Below the pieces are notes generated by a model. The model was not told the DNA's origin and did not search any database. It was given only the letters and a program-made list of their open reading frames with translations. Shown one piece after another: positions 7,468 through 13,518 of a stretch of DNA of 36,199 nt. This DNA is from Acidilobaceae archaeon. GTDB lineage: Archaea; Thermoproteota; Thermoprotei_A; Sulfolobales; Acidilobaceae. The translations under genes and the position numbers were made by a program. Location of the stretch: assembly GCA_027051095.1 (NCBI GenBank), contig JALUAM010000052.1, positions 3,090-39,288 of the forward strand, in the 5' to 3' direction. Numbering within the stretch: position 1 is the first letter of the stretch; each line of letters starts with the position of its first letter.

Positions 7468-8629
7468 GTATCTCGACTACATCCCCGTCGCTGACCACGT
7501 GGTCTGCGCCCACCCTCTGGCCCGGGTACTTAGCGCTCGGCCCCCAGACCTTTGCGTACTTAAACTTCCTCGCCAGGTCTTTGTGGATCCTCTCGGCGAC
7601 GTCCAAGACCGTAGAGCCTCGCGGTAGTACCAGCGGGGTGGGGCTGGGCTCGCCGAGCGGCTGCTTAGTGTACACCCTTACCACTCCCAGCATATCGAAG
7701 AGAGCCCTGGGCAGGTCCTCCAGCCCCCTCCTCTTCAGGGCCGAGACGAGCTTGAAGGGGATCCCCTCTGACTTGAGGATTCCCGCCGCCCGCGCGAAAG
7801 CCTCCCTAGCCCCCGCTACATCGGCCTTGTTTAACAGCGCCAGGCTCCTCTTCCTTACCCTGTGGGAGATAATAGCCGCTTCTATGTCGTCAACCGTCAC
7901 TTCACCGTCGATCTCCACCACCGCACTGTATATCCTATAACCTGCCAGAAGCCTCCTAACATCGTCTTCCGTTATTCCTACAAGCCTACCCTCACCCCTT
8001 ATCTTAATGCCCCCCGCCCCTCTCACTTTCACTATCCTGACTACGCCCTTGCGCGGCGACAGCACGATGCCCCTAGACTCCAGCAGTCTCAGAGTCGCCC
8101 TCACAGTGTCCTCTATTGCCGGGTCGTCGAGGCCGAAGACTAGGAGTATTGCATCAGCGTTTCTAGCCAGGCCAAGGATCCTGCTGTTAACAGGGCTCTC
8201 CGGCTCCCACGGTATAATCGGCGGCGTGTCTACGAGCTGTATCTGCACGTCCTCGAAAATCGCCATGCCCGCCTGGGGGGCCTTGGTGGTGAATGGGTAG
8301 TCGGCTATCTCGGGCCTGGCATTCGTTAGAGCCGCCAGCACGCTGCTCTTGCCGGAGTTAGGCGGCCCCAGTATCACTACCTGGCCGGCCCCGCTCTTCT
8401 CCACGAAAAAGCTGGGCCCGCCCCCCACCTTCTTCCTCTTCCTAGTCTCCAGCTCCTCCCTGAGCTCTGCTAGCCTCCGCCTAGCCCATAACAGCAGGTT
8501 CTCGGTGCCCTTGTGCTTGGGCACCGCGCTTATGAACTCTTCGAGCGCCCTGATCTTCTCCTCCAGCGTCCGGGCCTCGCTGTATTTAGCCAGCTTGGCC
8601 TTGGCCTCTGGGGGCAGGTTGGCTGGCAT
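7457..8629 (-). CDS. TGS-domain GTPase of the OBG/DRG type
   Basis: About 390 residues from ATG 8629, which sits behind GAGGGTG; an in-frame GTG at 8641 would add four residues. The GTPase core has G1 GPPNSGKSS (about 88-96), the switch region DYPFTTK (about 110-116), G3 DTPP (about 134-137), G4 NKAD (about 267-270) and G5 SALK. A TGS domain fills the last 75 residues. DRG/Rbg-like GTPases associate with ribosomes. G3 is DTPP instead of DxxG, so the invariant glycine that contacts the gamma phosphate is replaced by proline; GTP hydrolysis may be altered. A helical N-terminal region (residues 1-75) is lysine/arginine-rich. Confidence 0.87.
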   Translation of the reverse strand: MPANLPPEAKAKLAKYSEARTLEEKIRALEEFISAVPKHKGTENLLLWARRRLAELREELETRKRKKVGGGPSFFVEKSGAGQVVILGPPNSGKSSVLAALTNARPEIADYPFTTKAPQAGMAIFEDVQIQLVDTPPIIPWEPESPVNSRILGLARNADAILLVFGLDDPAIEDTVRATLRLLESRGIVLSPRKGVVRIVKVRGAGGIKIRGEGRLVGITEDDVRRLLAGYRIYSAVVEIDGEVTVDDIEAAIISHRVRKRSLALLNKADVAGAREAFARAAGILKSEGIPFKLVSALKRRGLEDLPRALFDMLGVVRVYTKQPLGEPSPTPLVLPRGSTVLDVAERIHKDLARKFKYAKVWGPSAKYPGQRVGADHVVSDGDVVEIHAG

Positions 8630-8683
8630 AGCGGAGCGCACCCTCGAGCTTGAATAGCCGTATTAATGTATAGATAGGCTGGG

Positions 8684-9352
8684 GTGTTTAAGCTGGCCGT
8701 CGCGGAGGGGTGGGCTGGCTCGCTGGGGCCAGCTGTTCTACCTGTCAGCGTCGTTGTCTCGGGCCTAATATGCGAGTACATGGCCTTCCTCGGGGCTAGA
8801 GAGGAGGCAAGTAGGGCCAGGGCGGGCCTCGGCAGGAGGATCGCCTCGAGAGTGGTAGCGAAGCGCTTGGGAGAGGGCAGGGTGGCCAGGGTCAGCGTCA
8901 TAGGCGAGGTCCTAGGCGTGCCCCTGGCAGCAGCACCCGACATGGCCCTACTCGGAAATGACGGGAAGGTAACACACCTATTCAAGGCGAGCGTGAGGAG
9001 CCCCCCTAGAAGGACCAGGACAGACCTGGCATACCTGAGGCTCTCAGCCCTGCTACTGGACCTGCAGGGAGCGCTGGCCGGCGACGCGAGGCTCGTCGTG
9101 ATATCAGCGTCGAGCGCTGAGAAGCTCAAGACTGTACTCGAAGAGGCCTCCACGGGGGACGTCAAACCCCTCAAGACACCTGACGCCCTAGTCTACGTGG
9201 AGGTCTACGAGAAGGGGAGGGCGCTAGAGGAGGCGTCGAAGCTATTAGAGCCCCTGAGAGGCGTTAGGCCCCCCAGGCCCAACCCCTCGCCGAGGACATG
9301 CCCCTCCTGCAGGTACTCATCGCTTTGCGAGTACTCGGCTGCCAAGCCTTAA
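8684..9352 (+). CDS. Cas4-like Fe-S protein (PD-(D/E)XK superfamily), degenerate core
   Basis: 222 residues. It has the Cas4/RecB-type cysteine layout: C30 near the start (VVSGLICEYMAFLGAREEA) and C206-x2-C209-x5-C215 at the end (TCPSCRYSSLCEY), enough for one 4Fe-4S cluster. Between them PDMALLG (85-91) resembles the metal-binding strand with D86, and HLFKASV (98-104) supplies K101. The glutamate of the E-x-K motif is not evident, so nuclease activity is uncertain. No cas1, cas2 or CRISPR repeat lies in the window. It is divergent from the TGS GTPase (GTG start) and ends about 200 bases before tRNA-Arg. Confidence 0.62.
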   Translation: MFKLAVAEGWAGSLGPAVLPVSVVVSGLICEYMAFLGAREEASRARAGLGRRIASRVVAKRLGEGRVARVSVIGEVLGVPLAAAPDMALLGNDGKVTHLFKASVRSPPRRTRTDLAYLRLSALLLDLQGALAGDARLVVISASSAEKLKTVLEEASTGDVKPLKTPDALVYVEVYEKGRALEEASKLLEPLRGVRPPRPNPSPRTCPSCRYSSLCEYSAAKP

Positions 9353-9366
9353 TCCCCGCCAAAACA

Positions 9367-9465
9367 CTCTATAATGCATACGGCGCCCGCGACGCCCCGC
9401 AGAGAGCCCCGAGCCGGGGCGCGGTGATGCGGGGTCCGTTGCCGGGGGAGGGGAGCGCCACCCCA
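9367..9465 (+). ncRNA. Possible structured RNA with its own TATA box
   Basis: CTCTATAATGC (about 9368-9378) looks like a promoter. About 30 bases on there is a perfect 6-bp hairpin GCCCCG-AGC-CGGGGC (9406-9420), then GGCGC...GCGCC enclosing GGTGATG and GGGGA, which could form a kink-turn-like element, then ACCCCACA. No reading frame occupies the stretch. It fits neither a standard C/D nor H/ACA guide RNA, so the call is tentative. Confidence 0.2.
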
Positions 9466-9504
9466 CAACTCTAAACTTGAGAAGGGCGAGGAGAGCGTCA
9501 ACAC

Positions 9505-9513
9505 CCTTATAAC
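9505..9513 (+). promoter_or_regulatory. TATA box of tRNA-Arg
   Basis: CCTTATAAC, with CTTATAA at 9506-9512, lies about 40 bases before the mature tRNA 5' end. That is the right distance for initiation in the mid 9530s and a short 5' leader removed by RNase P. Confidence 0.5.
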
Positions 9514-9549
9514 CCTCAGCCCGGGAATACCCGCTAACGGGGCCTGCGA

Positions 9550-9627
<78 letters not shown>

Positions 9628-9840
9628 CACTTCACATTGATACTGCTGGGGGCCTACTCCTCTCGAGTCATGCCCTCCAAAAACGCTTAGAACTATAAAA
9701 TTATTCAAAAACCAGGCCGTCTTCTAACTTAAAACAATTCAAACTAGTAAACCAGTTTCCCGCTGCCTGGCCTACATCTACTACGTGATGAGGAGGAGAA
9801 AGGGCTAAGCGCCCCGGGCCTGCAGGTTTCTTATTCTGGC

Positions 9841-9928
9841 GCGGGGGTGCCCGAGCCTGGCCAAAGGGGTCGGGCTTAGGACCCGATGGCGTAGGCCTGC
9901 GTGGGTTCAAATCCCACCCCCCGCACCA
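9841..9928 (+). tRNA. tRNA-Leu (TAG)
   Basis: Type II tRNA with long variable arm. Acceptor GCGGGGG/CCCCCGC, anticodon stem TCGGG/CCCGA with loop CTTAGGA (anticodon TAG at 9877-9879, codon CUA and related), T arm GTGGG-TTCAAAT-CCCAC, A discriminator and encoded CCA. It borders an AT-richer stretch with an orphan AbrB-like gene and gene remnants, a typical site for past integration, although no second copy of the tRNA 3' end is seen in this window. Confidence 0.95.
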
Positions 9929-10056
9929 CACACCGCTCGGGTATTCCTCCACTATCCTCCTGGCAGGAATATGAGCTGGGGCTCGCCAGGGTCTGTAGCA
10001 CCCTGGAGCTGCCTAGTGGCAACTATTAGATTAGACGTCTCCTACGATCAGGCCCA

Positions 10057-10269
10057 CTAGGACGGCTTAGGGGAGGCTTTCCTCACCTTGATCTCTCTGT
10101 TTTCAGTGTCTAGCACCACCTCCAGCCTGTTGCCCGGCTTCCATCCCAATGCCTCCACATAGTCCTTAGGGAGAGTTATTGTGTAGCTAACGCTCTGCCC
10201 ATATTTCCCCTTCTGGACTATCAGCTTGACCTCCCTCCTCAGCTCCAAAAAGCCCAACTCCAAGTCCAA
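10057..10269 (-). CDS. AbrB/SpoVT-type DNA-binding protein, likely orphan antitoxin-like regulator
   Basis: 70 residues with the swapped-hairpin AbrB fold: VKLIVQKGKYGQSVSYTITLP, then KDYVEALGWKPGNRLEVVLDTENREIKVRKA. In archaea such proteins often pair with a VapC (PIN) toxin gene just downstream. Here the 128 bases before tRNA-Leu hold no intact partner, so it is either an orphan or a free-standing regulator. TTG 10269 is the first in-frame start, and further in-frame TTGs follow within nine codons, so the exact N-terminus is unsure. Confidence 0.7.
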   Translation of the reverse strand: MDLELGFLELRREVKLIVQKGKYGQSVSYTITLPKDYVEALGWKPGNRLEVVLDTENREIKVRKASPKPS

Positions 10270-10484
10270 ACTATGGTTAGGCGGTATAACAACACTCTAG
10301 TCCAAGCTGAGTGGGGCCTACTTAAAGGGGCTAGAGTTTAAATTTGTACCAATGTTACAAGATACAATGATAAAGTCGGTCACGCCTACAACCTCAAGTT
10401 TAGAGCCTGGCAGCATAGACCCGCTCAGGATCAAACACAGCCTTCTGCATCGCCAAATTCCTTTTCACAGCCTTGCATAATAGG
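10270..10484. other. AT-rich spacer without recognisable gene
   Basis: Part of a 640-base gap between the AbrB-like gene and the prolidase gene. It contains an AT-rich patch (TTTAAATTTGTACC near 10340) that could be the promoter of the AbrB-like gene. I see no reading frame, RNA fold or long repeat in it. Confidence 0.3.
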
Positions 10485-10697
10485 TTAGAAGCGCTCTAGG
10501 CGGTCCCACACTCCTCTAGGCAACTTAAGTGCTACTTCTCCAACGCCTCGGCTATTAGCCCTTAAACCGTTCTTCCCTTTAATCACTAGTGAGCAGTCGA
10601 TACCCGCATTCTACCTACTAGTCGCATTATTAACGTTAAAGACGGGAAGGCCTTTAGCCTTAAGGCACCCAGCTATGCTGCGTAGTTTCCCCACGAA
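10485..10697 (-). pseudogene. 71-codon protein-like remnant with one in-frame stop
   Basis: One minus-strand frame reads FVGKLRSIAGCLKAKGLPVF, then NVNNATSR, a TAG stop, and continues NAGIDCSLVIKGKNGLRANS and GVGEVALKLPRGVWDRLERF before TAA at 10485-10487. The even flow on both sides of the stop suggests a recently killed gene. PVFNVNNATSR faintly recalls the segment just before the zinc finger of TnpB-type proteins, but the cysteines do not follow in the expected order. Family left open. Confidence 0.33.
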
Positions 10698-10702
10698 GAA
10701 CG

Positions 10703-10716
10703 ACTATAAAAATAGT
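10703..10716. repeat. Small AT inverted repeat ACTAT-AAAA-ATAGT
   Basis: Perfect 5-base arms around AAAA, inside an AT-rich patch between two gene remnants pointing away from each other. It could be a relic promoter or operator of the remnants. Confidence 0.3.
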
Positions 10717-10753
10717 TCGTAATAGTTAAATAAAACATAGCAGTAGAGGAAAC

Positions 10754-10917
10754 ATGATCGTTTTCTTACCTGAAGCGGAGGCTTAAGACTGGCTAGCGGA
10801 AGCGTTAGCTAATAATGTTTAACGAGGAAAGACTAGGGCTAGGCTTCTTGGCGGAGGCTTTTCCCATGCCGGCTTCGGTGCCGTAGAGAGCTTCAAGTCC
10901 TTAGTCGCCATCATAAC
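10754..10917 (+). pseudogene. Protein-like remnant with two in-frame stops
   Basis: From ATG 10754 one plus-strand frame reads MIVFLPEAEA, stop, DWLAEALANNV, stop, RGKTRARLLGGGFSHAGFG and AVESFKSLVAIITL, running into the end of the prolidase gene. Smooth protein-like sequence across the stops suggests a decayed gene of at least 55 codons. I do not recognise it. Confidence 0.28.
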
Positions 10918-12050
10918 TCTAGCATGCGGGGGAGCCTGGTCAGCACTCTTCTCCCCCTCTTAGTTATCAGTACCATGTCCTCGACTCTGACCCCGTAGAG
11001 CCCGGGCATGTAGACTCCCGGCTCGATTGTCACGACCATGCCCGGCTCTAGCACGTCCTTGCTGGCGGGCCTCAGATAAGGCTTCTCGTGTATCTCAACG
11101 CCGACGCCGTGGCCGGTTCCGTGTATGAAGTAGCGGGCTAGCCCCCTCTTCTCGAGGGTCCTTCTAGCTGCCCTGTCGACATCTGATGCCTGGACCCCGG
11201 GGCCGGCAGTGTCTATCGCGTTCTCCATGGCCTCGACAACGTCCTCCATTAGCCGCCTGTAGTTGGACCCCCCGCTTCCCCACCAGAGGCTTCTGGTGGT
11301 ATCGCTCATGTAGCCGTCCACTACTGAACCCCAGTCTATTAGGACTGGGCCGGGGGCGGAGAGCCTCGTAGCTCCGGGGGAGTGGTGGGGTAGCGCCGTG
11401 TTGGAGTAGAACGCGGCTATAACGGGGAACGATGTGCCCCAGGCGCCGGCTTCCATGACCCCCCCGGTGATTTTAGCCGCCACTTCCAGCTCTGAGACGC
11501 CCTCGGCGAGGTCCTCCAGGGCCCTCTCGAATGCCTTGTAAGAGGCCTCTAACGCCCTCTCGATGGCCTCCACCTCGCGCTCGCTCTTCACGGCTCTGAT
11601 GGAAGCTACCCCGCCCGAGAAGTCCCTGAGCCTGTCACCTAGCACAGTCTTAAACTGCTCCGCGACCTGGTAGGGGAGCCATGAGAGGTCGACGCCCACA
11701 GGCCCGCTGCAGGCCTCAAGGACTTTAGCCACAGCTGAGGCCACGCTGTCAGCCTCCAGCAGGTCGGACGCCGGCACGTCGGCCTTAATGCCCGCCTCGC
11801 CTCCACGGTAGAAAGCCTTGACCTCGAACCCCCTGGGCGCTCCCTCGAGCGCCCTAGTATAGTCGAGGAGGGCTGACACTATGTAATCGCCGCACTCGCT
11901 ACTCAAAACCACCGCCCCCGCGAGCCCCCTAAGCCCCGTCGAGTACACTATGTTAGGCTCGCCCGCCAGAACAAGGGCCTTTAAGCCGGCTCTCTCGGAA
12001 GCCTCCCTGAGCCTAGAAGCGTTGAGAGCCCAGATCTCCGCACCCGCCAT
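10911..12050 (-). CDS. pepQ: M24-family Xaa-Pro peptidase (prolidase-like)
   Basis: 379 residues of creatinase/prolidase architecture: N-terminal domain (1-150) and C-terminal pita-bread metallopeptidase. All five metal ligands are present: D239 (LIDWGS), D250 (YMSDTTRS), H314 (GTGHGVGVEIHE), E343 (TIEPGVY) and E357 (VRVEDM). It cleaves the bond before or after proline in small peptides in the cytosol, probably in protein turnover downstream of the proteasome. Aminopeptidase P versus prolidase cannot be decided from sequence. Single gene between a decayed region and a 276-base spacer. Confidence 0.9.
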   Translation of the reverse strand: MAGAEIWALNASRLREASERAGLKALVLAGEPNIVYSTGLRGLAGAVVLSSECGDYIVSALLDYTRALEGAPRGFEVKAFYRGGEAGIKADVPASDLLEADSVASAVAKVLEACSGPVGVDLSWLPYQVAEQFKTVLGDRLRDFSGGVASIRAVKSEREVEAIERALEASYKAFERALEDLAEGVSELEVAAKITGGVMEAGAWGTSFPVIAAFYSNTALPHHSPGATRLSAPGPVLIDWGSVVDGYMSDTTRSLWWGSGGSNYRRLMEDVVEAMENAIDTAGPGVQASDVDRAARRTLEKRGLARYFIHGTGHGVGVEIHEKPYLRPASKDVLEPGMVVTIEPGVYMPGLYGVRVEDMVLITKRGRRVLTRLPRMLEL

Positions 12051-12201
12051 AACGGCCCCCTTAACGGCTTAATCTATCCTTCACTCCAATAAAATTAATA
12101 TTGGAGGCCTGACGCCCCCGAGGCGGCGCCGGGGGAGGATGAGGCCTCCAGGGACGTATTCACCGCGCTTCACACTTCACTTGCTACGCGAGCGCCCAAC
12201 A

Positions 12202-12320
12202 CTTTATACCGAGGCGCGAGCGGCGGGCTAGCGCGGGCGGCAAGGACGATGAGCTAGGACGCAAGGTTACGCATAGACGAGCTAGGCCTAGCTAATGCGG
12301 GGGAGGCGGTCGAAGCCGCC
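12202..12320. other. Spacer with TATA box, 14-base palindrome and GC hairpin
   Basis: Within the 276 bases between the prolidase and eL37 genes lie a TATA-like CTTTATAC on the plus strand (12202-12209), a perfect palindrome AGCTAGGCCTAGCT (12280-12293), an extra GAGCTAGG at 12251-12258, and a strong hairpin GGCGGT-CGAA-GCCGCC (12305-12320) directly after the eL37 stop. A box C-like ACGATGA (12246-12252) has no box D. This could be a small RNA on the plus strand, or a processing or termination element for the eL37 message. I cannot choose between them. Confidence 0.3.
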
Positions 12321-12326
12321 GCACTG

Positions 12327-12515
12327 CTAGACTATTCTAACCCTATTCACCTTCTTGTTCTGCCAGCTGTATCTACGCAGCCTCCTGCTCCTGCCAAAGC
12401 CGCATGCCGCACAATACCCTTTAGCTACGTTGTAGGAGTGCCTGCCACACCTCCTACACACTATGTGGCTCTTGCTCCTGCCATGCTTGCCCATGCTGGG
12501 AGTGCCCTTCGACAT
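12327..12515 (-). CDS. rpl37e: 50S ribosomal protein eL37
   Basis: 62 residues, the full family length. Basic, with one zinc ribbon: C20-x2-C23 ([10 protein letters not shown]) and C35-x2-C38 (CAACGFG), followed by the arginine-rich tail [14 protein letters not shown] that contacts 23S rRNA. It directly follows the Sm-like gene (26-base gap); this pair is conserved across archaea. Large-subunit protein near the exit tunnel. Confidence 0.96.
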   Translation of the reverse strand: MSKGTPSMGKHGRSKSHIVCRRCGRHSYNVAKGYCAACGFGRSRRLRRYSWQNKKVNRVRIV

Positions 12516-12541
12516 GAAGCCTACACCCTTAAGCTAGGGCT

Positions 12542-12778
12542 TTAGACTGCGGGGCTAATAACCACGACGCTGTCGCCCCTGACAAGCGTTAGCCCTAGCC
12601 TTCTAGTCATCTCGCCGTTTCTGTACTCCTCGGCCTCGCTCAACACGACATTCAGATGCTGGTCGTACGTTTTCAGTCTACCCTTTATCCCCGTGCCGTC
12701 CTTAAGCTTAACCAGCACGAACGTGTCTAGATGCTCCGCAAGCATCTTCAGAGTGGGCAACGTTATAGAGCTGCTCAC
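12542..12778 (-). CDS. Sm-like archaeal protein (LSm)
   Basis: 78 residues. Sm1 motif VLVKLKDGTGIKGRLKTYDQHLNVVLSEAEE region (20-52) with the aspartate/asparagine RNA-loop residues D39 and N43, and Sm2 motif TLVRGDSVVVISP (64-76). Archaeal LSm proteins form heptameric rings that bind U-rich RNA. GTG 12778 follows GGGAGGGGGT. It is first of an operon with eL37 and has a good TATA box upstream. Confidence 0.93.
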   Translation of the reverse strand: MSSSITLPTLKMLAEHLDTFVLVKLKDGTGIKGRLKTYDQHLNVVLSEAEEYRNGEMTRRLGLTLVRGDSVVVISPAV

Positions 12779-12826
12779 TCTCTGACCCCCTCCCTTAGGA
12801 GCCCTCTGTCTCTCAATAATCGCGGG

Positions 12827-12836
12827 GAATTTTAAG
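12827..12836 (-). promoter_or_regulatory. TATA box of the LSm-eL37 operon
   Basis: CTTAAAATTC on the minus strand, about 50 bases before the GTG start of the Sm-like gene. A purine-rich ribosome site lies between, so the message should carry a leader of about 25 bases. Confidence 0.5.
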
Positions 12837-12960
12837 GGTTAGGCCGCGCTCTGCAAACCTCTGAGCGCGCGAAGCGCGGAGATGCCGCAGCGTTTACGCC
12901 TACAGGCCTGCGAGAGTCATTTAGCATCAACGCCTCTAACGTTTTTCTTGGTGGCTGGCA

Positions 12961-13518
12961 GTGAAGCTTAGGCCTAGAACTCTAGGGAGGCGTGAAGCGG
13001 AGGAGCTCATCGCAAAGATAAAAGAAGCGTACCCCAGCTTCCCTCTGGAACCCGGAGTTGTTGAAAGGGTTTACGTCGAGGACGCTAATTTCACCGTGTA
13101 CACGTTCGACGGCATGCCGTGCCTGTGGCATAAGGGCAAGGAGCCCGGAGACCTCATACCCATTATACAGTGCCTCGACGAGAAGGCGGGGCTAGGCCTT
13201 GGCTGGATAAAAGGTTACTTAATAATAGATAAAGGCGCCGCTCTAGCACTGGCCCGAGGCGCAAACCTCATGGTGCCTGGCGTGAAATCCGTGGAGGGCT
13301 CGTTCGCCTCCGGCGATATAGTTGCCGCAGTGTACGCTGAGGGCGGGAGCAAGGCCCCGGTGATGGTGGGCCGCGCCGTCATGGACAGCAGCGACTTAGC
13401 GAGGGCCGTAGAAGAGGGTGGCAGGGGAGTTGCCGTCAGGAGGTTACACTATGTGGGGGATAAGGTCTGGGAGGCGGCCAGGGTTATACTAGTCAGGCGT
13501 AGAGGAGCGCGGTCTTAG
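12961..13518 (+). CDS. PUA-domain RNA-binding protein
   Basis: 185 residues. The last 85 are a PUA domain: YLIIDKGAALALARGANLMV, then GDIVAAVYAEG...APVMVGRAVM and GVAVRRLHYVGDKVWE. The N-terminal part resembles the pre-PUA region of MCT-1/Tma20-type proteins, which bind the small ribosomal subunit or tRNA. Role in initiation or ribosome recycling is inferred from that family. GTG 12961 follows GGTGG. The last 26 bases overlap the convergent FttA gene. Confidence 0.85.
   Translation: MKLRPRTLGRREAEELIAKIKEAYPSFPLEPGVVERVYVEDANFTVYTFDGMPCLWHKGKEPGDLIPIIQCLDEKAGLGLGWIKGYLIIDKGAALALARGANLMVPGVKSVEGSFASGDIVAAVYAEGGSKAPVMVGRAVMDSSDLARAVEEGGRGVAVRRLHYVGDKVWEAARVILVRRRGARS

Noticed and set aside
8530-9174. 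214-residue minus-strand frame opposite the Cas4-like gene
   Set aside because: Antisense shadow with no motif; it also invades the start of the TGS GTPase gene out of frame.
9785-9791. Exact box C consensus GTGATGA upstream of tRNA-Leu
   Set aside because: No box D (CTGA) occurs at a suitable distance, so a C/D guide RNA is not supported.
9701-9952. Minus-strand 83-residue frame with GGWDLNPRRPTPS over tRNA-Leu
   Set aside because: Antisense of the tRNA-Leu gene; no homology signal beyond the tRNA-derived peptide.
12246-12295. C/D-like pair ACGATGA ... CTAA
   Set aside because: Both boxes deviate from consensus and no terminal stem forms.
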